Shown piece by piece: positions 1-7,366 of a stretch of 12,264 nt of DNA; within the stretch, counting starts at the first letter, position 1; each line of letters opens with the position of its first letter. The translations under genes and the position numbers were made by a program. The notes under the pieces are model-generated. The model saw nothing but the letters and a program-made list of their open reading frames with translations. It did no database searches and was not told where the DNA came from. Source of the DNA: Kiritimatiellia bacterium (GTDB taxonomy: Bacteria; Verrucomicrobiota; Kiritimatiellia; B70-G9); the NCBI GenBank assembly GCA_012961745.1, contig DTYT01000024.1:1-12264 (forward strand), in the 5' to 3' direction.

Positions 1-888
1 AACCTGCCGGTTCTTTATGAACGCCTGAACCAGGTGATGTCCGGCCAGCCGGAGGACTGGGAGATTCTGTTTGTCGACGATGGCAGTACAGACGGCTCCG
101 CGCGCTGGGTCGCGGACAAGGCGCAATCCGACTCAAGGGTTAAGCTGCTACGCCTTTCACGGAATTTTGGCCACCAAATCGCCATTACAGCGGGGATGGA
201 TCATGCTCGCGGGGATGCGTCGGTCATAATGGATGCCGATCTTCAGGACCCCCCGGAGGTTGTTCCGGAGATGCTACGCAGGTGGCGCGAAGGTTGTCAG
301 GTGGTCTATGCCGTACGGCGGCGCAGGCACGGTGAGGGGTTGCTCAAGAAAATGTTAGCCGCCGGCTTCTATCGTCTGTTCCGGAGGGTGGCCTCGGTGG
401 AGGTGCCGGTTGATGCCGGCGATTTCCGCCTGGTGGACCACAAGGTGGTGGAAGCGCTCCGGCAGGTCCGCGAACAACATCGTTTCATGCGCGGCCTCAC
501 CAGCTGGGTAGGGTTCAAGCAGTGTGCGGTGGAATACGACCGTAGACCGCGGCACGCAGGGCGTACCAAGTACCCCGTCTGGAAATCGCTGAATCTGGCA
601 TGGGATGCAATTACGTCATTTTCCGGGGCGCCCCTACGGTGGATGACCGGTGTCGGCGGCGTGGTGTCTTTGGGGGGGCTCGGACTCGCCGCCAAAATCG
701 TGTGGAACCGCATATTCCATCCCGAAACTATGCAGCCGGGCTGGGCTTCGGTGATGGCGGTAGTTCTGTTTCTGGGGGGCGTCCAGCTCATCAGTCTCGG
801 CGTTCTGGGGCAGTACATGAGCCGCGTCTTCGAGGAGACGAAGAAAAGGCCGCTCTATTTCATCCGGGAGACCGTGGGATTGGACTGA
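1..888 (+). CDS. Membrane-anchored GT2 glycosyltransferase (GtrB/DPM1-like), 5' truncated
   Basis: The reading frame is open to the first base, so the true start lies upstream; 295 residues are visible. Residues 26-33 read DDGSTDGS, the nucleotide-binding segment of GT-A fold family 2 enzymes, and residues 78-82 read DADLQ, the metal-binding DxD region followed by DPPE. The C-terminus has two hydrophobic helices at about 215-235 and 249-272, followed by the basic tail (ETKKRP) typical of the GtrB / dolichol-phosphate-mannose synthase group. Such enzymes move a sugar from a nucleotide donor to polyprenyl phosphate on the cytoplasmic face of the inner membrane; the sugar here cannot be told. 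A plausible user of the product is the GT-C enzyme at 3205-5277. The gene converges on the minus-strand GT4 gene with a 42-bp gap. The alternative is a GT2 acting directly on a lipid-linked glycan. Family assignment is firm; substrate is inference. Confidence 0.9.
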   Translation, partial: NLPVLYERLNQVMSGQPEDWEILFVDDGSTDGSARWVADKAQSDSRVKLLRLSRNFGHQIAITAGMDHARGDASVIMDADLQDPPEVVPEMLRRWREGCQVVYAVRRRRHGEGLLKKMLAAGFYRLFRRVASVEVPVDAGDFRLVDHKVVEALRQVREQHRFMRGLTSWVGFKQCAVEYDRRPRHAGRTKYPVWKSLNLAWDAITSFSGAPLRWMTGVGGVVSLGGLGLAAKIVWNRIFHPETMQPGWASVMAVVLFLGGVQLISLGVLGQYMSRVFEETKKRPLYFIRETVGLD

Positions 889-910
889 CCGCACGCAACA
901 GCCGGCGGCC

Positions 911-930
911 GCGGGCAAACGACTTGCCGC
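911..930. terminator. Imperfect hairpin between convergent genes, possible bidirectional terminator
   Basis: GCGGGCAA (911-918) and TTGCCGC (924-930) can pair with one bulged G around a 5-nt loop (ACGAC). The hairpin fills most of the 42-bp gap between two convergent stop codons, where a shared terminator would be expected. Neither side has a T-tract, so it is not a canonical intrinsic terminator. Confidence 0.3.
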
Positions 931-2061
931 TCACTTCCCATGGATCACCCGCTTGAAAAGCTCGACGTAGATCGCGGCGGTTTTATCCCAGTCCCAGTTC
1001 TCCAGCGCGTACGAGGAAATAATCTCCCTTTCACGAAGCAATGAGATCCTTCCCTGTTCTGCCTCTCTCAAAATTCGAACGATCGTCTCGACCTCCCGCT
1101 GACAGACAAGGAACATGTGCCGGTCGCGCCCGTATCCCTGGAAAGTCTCCTCTGAAATCAGACAGGCCAGGCCGCAAGCCATGGCCTGGGGGACGACCGC
1201 CGGCCAGCCTTCTCCAACCGAGGGAAGCACAAGCAGGTCGTGTGCTCCGTAAAGCAACCGGAGATCCCCAGCCGACAGATAGCCGATCACGTTCACATTG
1301 GGAAGTCCCCAGTTCGTGGGATTCTCCGGTCCGTCACCCCGAAAGGTGAACACCATTTCCGGACATCGGCGGGCAACTTCCTCGAGAAGTGGCATTCCCT
1401 TCTTCTGGTAAAAACGTCCTACAAAGAGCACTGCCAGCCGATCTTCCGGAAGGTTCCACCTGCGCCGGGCCGCCGCCCTTTCCTCGTCGGCCACCACATA
1501 AAAGTCGCTTCGATCAATCCCAGCCGGCGTAATCCATGTCCGGTCCTCTGGTATCCCGGCATGCTCTATGAACCAGCGTCGCACCGCCTCGCCGACAAAA
1601 GTGAGCGGAATCCCGTTGCGCACGGCCCACCGCGCCCGTCGTCCAATCACGAGGTCCTGGAGACGGGTCAACAGACGTGACCGGAGGGGGATGATCCCTA
1701 CGTGTTGAGTCACTATCGCCGGTCGACCAAGCCGCACCACGATGCTGAGTGCCAGAGATGACAGTCCCGGTGCCAAACTGTGAATATTGACGACGTCGTG
1801 TCGGCTTGCCAGGCGGCGGATGAATGCCGCATGCCAAGGGAGGACCAGCGGACTGTTTATCTCCCAGAGTTCCTCGGCGATATTCCACGCCGGGAGACGG
1901 ATATTCCCTTCCGTCGACGGGACGGCACCAGGGGGGATATCCGTGGTCAGCCAGGTCACCCCGTGTCCGAGCCGCGTCCAACTCGCCCGAAGCGCATCAC
2001 AGGCAAACTCAATGCCTCCCATGTGGGGCGGCTGGTAATTACTGATGAGCAGGATCCGCAT
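931..2061 (-). CDS. GT4 family (GT-B fold) glycosyltransferase
   Basis: The protein has 376 residues, the usual length for this family. The N-terminus (MRILLISNYQPPHMGGIE) has the glycine-rich GG acceptor-side loop of GT4 enzymes. The C-terminal Rossmann half contains FVGRFYQKKG (213-222), the hydrophobic strand LLVLPS (276-281) and the donor-binding segment EGWP...AMACG (284-297). It probably adds a sugar from a nucleotide donor to a cell-surface glycan or lipid-linked oligosaccharide in the cytoplasm. The EX7E motif is altered: Glu284 is present but the second position is Gln292 (codon CAG). The ATG at 2061 lies inside the end of the upstream oxidoreductase gene (23-bp overlap), so the two are probably co-transcribed and translationally coupled. 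No membrane segment or signal peptide is seen. Fold and family are confident; donor and acceptor are unknown. Confidence 0.9.
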   Translation of the reverse strand: MRILLISNYQPPHMGGIEFACDALRASWTRLGHGVTWLTTDIPPGAVPSTEGNIRLPAWNIAEELWEINSPLVLPWHAAFIRRLASRHDVVNIHSLAPGLSSLALSIVVRLGRPAIVTQHVGIIPLRSRLLTRLQDLVIGRRARWAVRNGIPLTFVGEAVRRWFIEHAGIPEDRTWITPAGIDRSDFYVVADEERAAARRRWNLPEDRLAVLFVGRFYQKKGMPLLEEVARRCPEMVFTFRGDGPENPTNWGLPNVNVIGYLSAGDLRLLYGAHDLLVLPSVGEGWPAVVPQAMACGLACLISEETFQGYGRDRHMFLVCQREVETIVRILREAEQGRISLLREREIISSYALENWDWDKTAAIYVELFKRVIHGK

Positions 2062-3115
2062 TTTCCCGGCAATCCCGGTCGCGGTCGGCAGAGGAGATCA
2101 GTTCGTGCATCAGTTCGACCACCGCCAAGCCGTCGCGGGCGCTCATGCCATCCAGCGCATGTTCGCCGTGGATGGCCCGGCAGAAGCGGCGCACGATCTG
2201 GTCGTTGCCGTAGAGATGCCGCCCGGACGCATAACGGAGTGCGCCAGTCACCACGCCGGCAAAATGATGGAGGGCCCCGCATAGGGAAGTCCGCACGATC
2301 TGCCACGGTAGATGGGAGCCGTCATCCGGCAATTCCGTATATATGTCGCGCCAGATATCGAGATCCACGGTGGCATGATCTGTAATCACAATCAGGTGCC
2401 ACTCGGTGATCGCGCAGTCGAAATTGATGTGCAGATACAACGGGATTCCCGTCGTGCCGCAATACCGTGCGCTGACCGCACGGGGTGTTTGGCGGCCGTC
2501 CCATGGCAGAACCGATGCATGCCGCAATCGTATCTCAGGCCCACCAAGCCAGCGGAGAAGATAGTAGAAATGCGGAGCCTCGTCATAGAACAACCCCAGG
2601 GGCAACCGGTCGCACCAGCTGGGAACTTTGCGTTTTTCGTTACACAGTTGGATTCCATATACCGTCCGCACCGCACCCAGCCGACCGTCCGCGAGTCGCC
2701 GCTTCAGACGTTCAGCTGCCCGGCTGAACTGGAAGTTATGAACCACAGCAAGCACCCGGCCGGTTTCCTCCGCCATCCTGCACAGCCGCTGTGCCTGCTC
2801 ACTGGTCACTGTCATCGGCTTTTCCGTCAAGACATGGCGGCCCGCTTGAAGGGCGTAGGCGGCGAGGTCGAAATGCGACTGGGGAGTAGTACCTATGACG
2901 ACTGCCTCGGCTTCCTTTTGCCATCCCGTGAAGTCGAGCGCATTCCCGAAGCGGGAAAGTCCAAACTTCCGGGCGGTCATCTCGGCTCGCTCGCGGCTGT
3001 CGGAAACCACGCCCAGCACCTCAAAAAGTCCCGAACGCAACACCGCCGGCAGATGCCGGTTGTTCGTGACCCAGCCTCCGCCAACCGCGATTATCCTGGT
3101 CCTGTCACGCGACAC
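2039..3115 (-). CDS. Gfo/Idh/MocA family NAD(P)-dependent oxidoreductase
   Basis: The protein has 358 residues with an N-terminal Rossmann domain: strand RIIAVGGG (7-14), then HLPAVLRSG. The hallmark EKP is at 98-100, where Lys99 is the conserved catalytic lysine, and VVHNFQFSRA lies at 124-133. His182 in DEAPHFYYLLRWLGG matches the conserved histidine of the C-terminal alpha/beta domain. Family members oxidise or reduce sugars, inositols or nucleotide sugars, often in making modified sugars for surface glycans; next to glycosyltransferases that is the likely role here. The dinucleotide loop is GGGWVT rather than the common GxGxxG/A, a mild deviation. The start is GTG at 3115, chosen because a purine-rich AGGAAGAG lies 8 nt upstream; another GTG 5 bases upstream is out of frame. 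It overlaps the GT4 gene by 23 bp and diverges from the GT-C gene. The specific substrate is unknown. Confidence 0.88.
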   Translation of the reverse strand: MSRDRTRIIAVGGGWVTNNRHLPAVLRSGLFEVLGVVSDSRERAEMTARKFGLSRFGNALDFTGWQKEAEAVVIGTTPQSHFDLAAYALQAGRHVLTEKPMTVTSEQAQRLCRMAEETGRVLAVVHNFQFSRAAERLKRRLADGRLGAVRTVYGIQLCNEKRKVPSWCDRLPLGLFYDEAPHFYYLLRWLGGPEIRLRHASVLPWDGRQTPRAVSARYCGTTGIPLYLHINFDCAITEWHLIVITDHATVDLDIWRDIYTELPDDGSHLPWQIVRTSLCGALHHFAGVVTGALRYASGRHLYGNDQIVRRFCRAIHGEHALDGMSARDGLAVVELMHELISSADRDRDCRENADPAHQ

Positions 3116-3123
3116 GGCACGTA

Positions 3124-3131
3124 CTCTTCCT
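3124..3131 (-). promoter_or_regulatory. Ribosome binding site of the oxidoreductase gene
   Basis: On the minus strand this reads AGGAAGAG, 8 nt before the GTG at 3115. It supports the non-ATG start. Confidence 0.55.
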
Positions 3132-3137
3132 GGATGG

Positions 3138-3159
3138 CCGCAAAGTACTGTACTTGCGG
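3138..3159. promoter_or_regulatory. Imperfect 22-bp palindrome in a divergent promoter region, candidate operator
   Basis: Left arm CCGCAAAGTAC (3138-3148), central T (3149), right arm GTACTTGCGG (3150-3159). The arms are reverse complements except for one extra A in the left arm, and the inner AAGTAC/GTACTT pair is perfect. With a 1-nt centre it suits a dimeric DNA-binding protein better than an RNA hairpin. It lies between the divergent starts at 3115 (-) and 3205 (+), where one operator could control both genes. No regulator gene is present in the window. Confidence 0.4.
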
Positions 3160-3204
3160 CATATTCTCAATCATATTCAAGGGTCCAAGCTGCCGGCCGG
3201 AGCC

Positions 3205-5277
3205 ATGGCCAAAGGAGACAGAGTAGCTGCTGCGCAACTCCGTCGGGGGAGGTGGCCCCCAGAATCTATCTGGCTTGCCGCTACACTCCTGGTAGGAGGT
3301 TTCTTCCGCTTTCACCGGCTGGGACTTGCGGCCCTGCGCGCGGATACGATCACTTTCTGGAATATCTGCTTGAAGACGGCCGGTCCCGGCCAAGTGTTCC
3401 GGGAATGGATGCAACTGATGGGCATCAGTGGGCAGTTCCCCTTTGCGGCTGCCGCTACCAAGTGGTTTCTCTCGGTTACAGGCGTGGAACAAGCTTTTGC
3501 CACGTTGCGCCTACCAGCAGCGATGTGGGGCACTGCCGCGGTTCTTGCGGCGTACTTCGTCGGCCGGGAATTCAAGAATACCCGTATCGGTTTGTTGGCA
3601 GCTGCCATCACGGCGCTGAACCCCTTTCTGATTCAAATATCCCGGGAGGCATATTTCTACCCCCCGCTGGTATTGGGCGCTTACTTGGCACTCTGGGCCT
3701 CGTTTCGCGCAATGAACTGGAGACGCGGAAGAGCTCGGCTGCGTGCCATTTTCGTGCTCGTCAACGTCGGCGGTCTTTTCCTGCTGACCTGGAGTCAACC
3801 CACTGGCTGGTTGCTGGCACTCATCAGCGGCACGGCGGTGCTCTGGCTGTTGCTACGCGGGGATATGACCGACCGCCGGATAAGCCCGGCGACAGCGGTC
3901 ACGGCCGCCGGATACCTCGCCGTGGGGATGCCATTACTGCTGGCGCCTTGGGGACTGGATCATCTCATCGCCAACGCCTCCGGGGCGACAAAGGAGGCCG
4001 CTCTCAAGGCCCTGCAGGTGAGCGGGCGGGGAATTGGAGACCTCCTGTATAGCTTCTTGACCGTACCGTCGTGGGGGGGGACGCCGTTGCGATTGGCGGT
4101 AAGTAGCCTTTTGCTCGGCGTTGGACTCGGGCATCTGGTGCAGGCCGCACGGGGGGCGGGGAATGCCAGACTGGTGATCCTATATTTTGGTGGAGGTCTG
4201 GTGCTCTACCTTATTTTCCGCCGTCTTACCGGGGCGCAGTACGCCGTGCGCTACTTGTGCGCCCTGGTCCCTGTTTACCTTCTTGTACTAGCGGTCGGCA
4301 TGGATCGGCTGGCGGCATGGGCGGGAGCCCTTTTCCCGTGGCCGCGTCCTCGTCCCGGGCGTGCTGCGGCGCTCCTGCCGCTGGTCCTGCTCGGGTGGCA
4401 ACTTCATCCGGCCTGGCTCTGCACGCGGCTCACCGGCCATCCCACGCCGTACAAGGAGATCGTGGCTTGGTGCGATACGAATCTGCCTCCCGGTACACTA
4501 GTACTGGTTGACCGATGGTTCGAGCCCTGGAACGAACTGAGGGTCCACGCGAGCACTAATGTACACTTCACCTTCACCATCCCCAACGAACCGCTAGACG
4601 TATTTTTGCAGAACCGATGGCGTGACACGGCCCGCGATTTCCTGCACCGGAATCCGGGGGCGGCGTACCTTGAAATCGCCAAGGAGTATTGGGATGTTCC
4701 GGAGGTGGGTCCCTGGCGATGGCCGCGGACCTTTTTCCGAAGGCATCATGCAATAACCAACGAAGCCGGCCTGGCGCTGCGCCGCCTGCATCTTGCCGCG
4801 CGGGAGGATTTTTACGCCTCGAATACAAATCGCGTGATTGTGGAATTCTTCTATGACAGAAAGGCGGATATATTGGAAAAATGGGGCCGGAGTGGACAAC
4901 GCCTGGGCGTCCTCTACGGCCCGGGATGGGGCTATATCAAGAGTCAGGATTACCGTGACTGGAGGGTGTTTCAGGGGCGCGCGACATTGTTTCTGCAAAA
5001 CATCAGCGACCAGCCGAGCAAGGCTGTGATTGAAATAGAGGCCATCGCTTACGGGGGAAGCAAGAATGTAAAACTAGGTCCCCAACTGGGATACACGTTC
5101 ACATCCGGTCAACTCGATACCTGGCGGGCCGGTCCCATCCTGCTCCCACCCGGGGAAACGGCCGCGGAATTGCGGGATGACCTGTGGGATGTCTCCCACA
5201 TCCCGCTGCTGGTGAGCAACATCAGAATAGTTCGGGTTGGTGAAAGTTCTACCGGTGCGACATCTTCACCTCGGTAG
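3205..5277 (+). CDS. GT-C fold membrane glycosyltransferase (ArnT/PMT-like) with large C-terminal soluble domain
   Basis: The protein has 690 residues from the ATG at 3205. A TTG at 3154 is in frame but lies inside the palindrome at 3138-3159, so the ATG is preferred; neither has a well-spaced ribosome binding site. Hydrophobic helices begin at about residue 21. Asp47 (RADTITF) sits in the first outer loop, where GT-C enzymes carry their catalytic or metal-binding acid. Residues 97-170 (AFATLRLPAAMWG, then GREF...RIGLLAAAITALNPFLIQISREAY) match the PMT_2/ArnT-like core. The last membrane helix is near 388-404. About 285 residues follow without membrane segments, probably periplasmic; 592-678 looks rich in beta strands and contains ILLPPGE. 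Relatives transfer sugars from polyprenyl-phosphate donors to lipid or protein on the outer membrane-leaflet side. The GT2 gene at the window start could supply such a donor. Sugar and acceptor are unknown. Confidence 0.82.
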   Translation: MAKGDRVAAAQLRRGRWPPESIWLAATLLVGGFFRFHRLGLAALRADTITFWNICLKTAGPGQVFREWMQLMGISGQFPFAAAATKWFLSVTGVEQAFATLRLPAAMWGTAAVLAAYFVGREFKNTRIGLLAAAITALNPFLIQISREAYFYPPLVLGAYLALWASFRAMNWRRGRARLRAIFVLVNVGGLFLLTWSQPTGWLLALISGTAVLWLLLRGDMTDRRISPATAVTAAGYLAVGMPLLLAPWGLDHLIANASGATKEAALKALQVSGRGIGDLLYSFLTVPSWGGTPLRLAVSSLLLGVGLGHLVQAARGAGNARLVILYFGGGLVLYLIFRRLTGAQYAVRYLCALVPVYLLVLAVGMDRLAAWAGALFPWPRPRPGRAAALLPLVLLGWQLHPAWLCTRLTGHPTPYKEIVAWCDTNLPPGTLVLVDRWFEPWNELRVHASTNVHFTFTIPNEPLDVFLQNRWRDTARDFLHRNPGAAYLEIAKEYWDVPEVGPWRWPRTFFRRHHAITNEAGLALRRLHLAAREDFYASNTNRVIVEFFYDRKADILEKWGRSGQRLGVLYGPGWGYIKSQDYRDWRVFQGRATLFLQNISDQPSKAVIEIEAIAYGGSKNVKLGPQLGYTFTSGQLDTWRAGPILLPPGETAAELRDDLWDVSHIPLLVSNIRIVRVGESSTGATSSPR

Positions 5278-5288
5278 CATGACTTTGG

Positions 5289-5317
5289 TTGCAAGCTCCG
5301 CCGACTGCATGTAAAAG
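5289..5317 (+). promoter_or_regulatory. Weak sigma70-like promoter candidate for the his genes
   Basis: TTGCAA (5289-5294), a 17-bp spacer, then TAAAAG (5312-5317); each hexamer matches 4 of 6 consensus bases. It is in the 75-bp gap before hisB. Transcription could also read through from the GT-C gene, since I see no terminator there. Confidence 0.28.
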
Positions 5318-5337
5318 GGTCACCGTAACAGCGGGCC

Positions 5338-5343
5338 GGAGGA
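5338..5343 (+). promoter_or_regulatory. Ribosome binding site of hisB
   Basis: GGAGGA, 9 nt before the hisB ATG; a strong match to the anti-Shine-Dalgarno sequence. Confidence 0.6.
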
Positions 5344-5352
5344 CGAAGCCCA

Positions 5353-5943
5353 ATGAGGAAGAGAACAGCGGAAGTGTCGCGCAGGACACGTGAAACCAGC
5401 GTGCGGGTGCGCGTGAACTTGGATGGCGCCGGAAAGGTGAGTGTTCGAACGGGTCTTGGCTTTCTGGACCACATGCTCGAGTTGTTTGGAAGGCATTCTC
5501 TCATTGATCTGGTGGTATCAGCCAAGGGCGACATCCACGTGGATTACCACCACACCGTCGAAGATGTCGGATTGGTAATGGGGAAGGCTTTGGATCGTGC
5601 GCTCGGAACGCGGAAAGGCATCTCCCGTTACGGCTGGAGCATCGTCCCCATGGACGACGCCCTCAGCTGGGCGGCCGTTGACCTCGGAGGAAGACCTTAC
5701 ATGGTCCTGCAGACAACCACCCGGCGTCGGAAGATTCTCGATTTCGATCTTGGTCTCATCCGGGACTTCTTTCAGGCACTGGTAACCGCGGGAAAATTCA
5801 ATCTGCATATTCTCCAACTGTACGGTAAGGATCCGCATCATGCCTACGAGTCGGTATTCAAGGCCTTGGCGCGAGCAATGCGCATGGCCGTCGCGAGCGA
5901 CCCGAGGGAGAAGGCAGTGCCCTCCACGAAGGGCAAGATCTGA
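5353..5943 (+). CDS. hisB: Imidazoleglycerol-phosphate dehydratase
   Basis: HisB dehydrates imidazole glycerol phosphate to imidazole acetol phosphate in histidine biosynthesis, in the cytoplasm, using Mn2+. The 196-residue length matches the monofunctional form, without the N-terminal histidinol-phosphatase domain of enterobacterial HisB. Conserved segments are LGFLDHML (35-42), HHTVED (66-71), MDDAL (100-104), the second metal cluster HHAYE (162-166) and the C-terminal PSTKG (190-194). The paired HHxxE(D) motifs supply the metal ligands, so the enzyme looks active. GGAGGA at 5338-5343, 9 nt before the ATG, supports the start. It is the first gene of an apparent his unit; hisH follows after 41 bp. 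Confidence 0.97.
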   Translation: MRKRTAEVSRRTRETSVRVRVNLDGAGKVSVRTGLGFLDHMLELFGRHSLIDLVVSAKGDIHVDYHHTVEDVGLVMGKALDRALGTRKGISRYGWSIVPMDDALSWAAVDLGGRPYMVLQTTTRRRKILDFDLGLIRDFFQALVTAGKFNLHILQLYGKDPHHAYESVFKALARAMRMAVASDPREKAVPSTKGKI

Positions 5944-5984
5944 TTTGCTCAGGCGCAGAGAAAAATCTCCGGACCACTTGGCGC

Positions 5985-6605
5985 ATGATAGCAATTATTG
6001 ACTATGGAATGGGAAATTTGGGCAGCGTGATGAACGCCTGCCGGTATCTCGGCCTCGAGGCATCGCTGGTCAAGACCCCGGCCGCCCTGGGCAAGGCCAA
6101 AGCAGTCGTTCTCCCCGGCGTCGGAGCCTTCGGCGACTGCATGAAGCATCTCGTCGGGCAGGGACTGGCCGAAGCCATCCGAGAATGGATACTTGCTGGG
6201 CGGCCGTACCTGGGCATCTGTCTCGGGTTACAGATCCTTTGCAACGGAAGCGAAGAGTCTGCGGGGGTGAACGGACTGTCCATAATCACGATGCGGGTAC
6301 GACGCTTCGAGAGCCTGCCTGCGGAGATGAAAGTCCCTCACATGGGGTGGAACCAGATTCATATAAACGAGTCTGCCTGCGGAATATTGAAGGGAATAGG
6401 TGACGGCGAATTTTTCTATTTCGTACATTCCTACTACGTCCCGGAAACGGAGGACGGCACGGCCGCTTGGACGGAGTACGGTACCCGCTTCTGTTCAGTA
6501 TACCACTGCGGGAATCTCTTTGCCGTCCAATTTCACCCGGAGCGGAGTCATCGAGCCGGACTTCGGGTTTTGCGCAATTTTGCAGCCATTGCAGAGAAAA
6601 CGTGA
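5985..6605 (+). CDS. hisH: Imidazole glycerol phosphate synthase, glutaminase subunit
   Basis: HisH is the class I glutamine amidotransferase that releases ammonia from glutamine and channels it to HisF, which makes imidazole glycerol phosphate and AICAR. The 206-residue length is normal. The start IIDYGMGNLGSV is characteristic, LPGVGAFGDCM (43-53) forms the P-loop region, Cys79 in GICLGLQ is the nucleophile, VPHMGWN lies at 117-123, and His184/Glu186 in QFHPE complete the triad, so it appears fully active. The ATG at 5985 is fixed by the conserved N-terminus, although the ribosome binding site is weak. The stop codon overlaps the hisA start (GTGA, 4 bp). Its obligate partner hisF is not in the window, which is unusual because hisH, hisA and hisF commonly sit together. 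Confidence 0.97.
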   Translation: MIAIIDYGMGNLGSVMNACRYLGLEASLVKTPAALGKAKAVVLPGVGAFGDCMKHLVGQGLAEAIREWILAGRPYLGICLGLQILCNGSEESAGVNGLSIITMRVRRFESLPAEMKVPHMGWNQIHINESACGILKGIGDGEFFYFVHSYYVPETEDGTAAWTEYGTRFCSVYHCGNLFAVQFHPERSHRAGLRVLRNFAAIAEKT

Positions 6606-7366
6606 TTCAAATAATCCCAGCAGTCGATATCAAGGACGGCCGCTGTGTCCGCCTGTTCCAGGGACGGGCCGATCAAGTCCGGGTGTATTGGTCGGACCCA
6701 GTCGCCGCCGCTCGACGATGGGAGCGCGAAGGGGCCGCAATCATCCACGTCGTGGATCTGGATGCTGCCCTTTCGGGACGGCCGGTGAACCGCGAAATTG
6801 TGCGCGCGATCATCAAGGATGTCTCGGTGTCCGTCCAGGTCGGCGGGGGACTGCGGGAGGAGAACGATATCGAAGATATGCTTAGGGTGGGTGCTGCCCG
6901 GGTGGTGCTGGGAACCCGGGCAATTCGGGACCCGGCTTGGCTCGCGGCGGTGGTAAAGCGATGGGGCGATGCCATAGTGGTAGGCCTGGACGCGCGCGGG
7001 GGCAGAGTGCACACTCAGGGATGGCGGTATCCCGAGACCATCGGCTTGCTGGATTGCGCCCGCCGCATTGAGGATTGTGGAGTAAGGGCCGTCATCTATA
7101 CCGACGTAAATCGGGACGGGACGCGCAGTGGGCCGGATCTCCAAGGGATAGGGAGGTTATGTGATACTGTCCGCATGAGCGTGATCGCGTCCGGAGGAAT
7201 CGGTTCCGGTGAGGACGTGGCCAAGCTGAGAGATCTGCGGAGGAGCAACTTGATTGGAGCGATCGTGGGGAGGGCCCTCTATGAAGGCAATGTGACCCTG
7301 GCAGGACTGAAAGGGGTGGCCGGTGGCAACGAGAGCCAAGCAGCGGGGCATGGAACTGCGCTATGA
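6602..7366 (+). CDS. hisA: Phosphoribosylformimino-5-aminoimidazole carboxamide ribotide isomerase
   Basis: HisA is a TIM-barrel isomerase converting ProFAR to PRFAR, the substrate of HisF/HisH. The 254-residue protein starts at GTG 6602, which overlaps the hisH stop by 4 bp and gives the conserved start (M)IQIIPAVDIKDGRCVRL. A longer open frame upstream is only hisH read in another frame. Asp9 and Asp130 (GLDARGG) match the two catalytic aspartates; HVVDLDAA (49-56), VQVGGGLR (79-86), TDVNRDGT (167-174), ASGGIGS (196-202) and VGRALYEG (222-229) mark the barrel phosphate sites. HisF-type signatures are absent, so this is HisA. The C-terminus is slightly longer than usual because the gene reads on into the M16 gene (44 bp with its GTG start, 17 bp with its ATG). 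Confidence 0.96.
   Translation: MIQIIPAVDIKDGRCVRLFQGRADQVRVYWSDPVAAARRWEREGAAIIHVVDLDAALSGRPVNREIVRAIIKDVSVSVQVGGGLREENDIEDMLRVGAARVVLGTRAIRDPAWLAAVVKRWGDAIVVGLDARGGRVHTQGWRYPETIGLLDCARRIEDCGVRAVIYTDVNRDGTRSGPDLQGIGRLCDTVRMSVIASGGIGSGEDVAKLRDLRRSNLIGAIVGRALYEGNVTLAGLKGVAGGNESQAAGHGTAL

Noticed and set aside
2312..3226. Long open frame (304 codons) antisense to the oxidoreductase gene
   Set aside because: The product is low-complexity in character with no recognisable motif. The minus-strand frame has EKP and other family motifs, and high GC lengthens spurious antisense frames.
2895..4052. Open frame of 385 codons on the + strand crossing the divergent gap
   Set aside because: It runs across a regulatory gap and into the GT-C gene in another frame, with a composition unlike a folded protein. 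The GT-C frame has clear membrane helices and family motifs.
6467..6601. N-terminal extension of hisA by 45 codons
   Set aside because: This stretch is hisH read in another frame; HisA proteins begin directly with the IIPAVD strand at the GTG at 6602.
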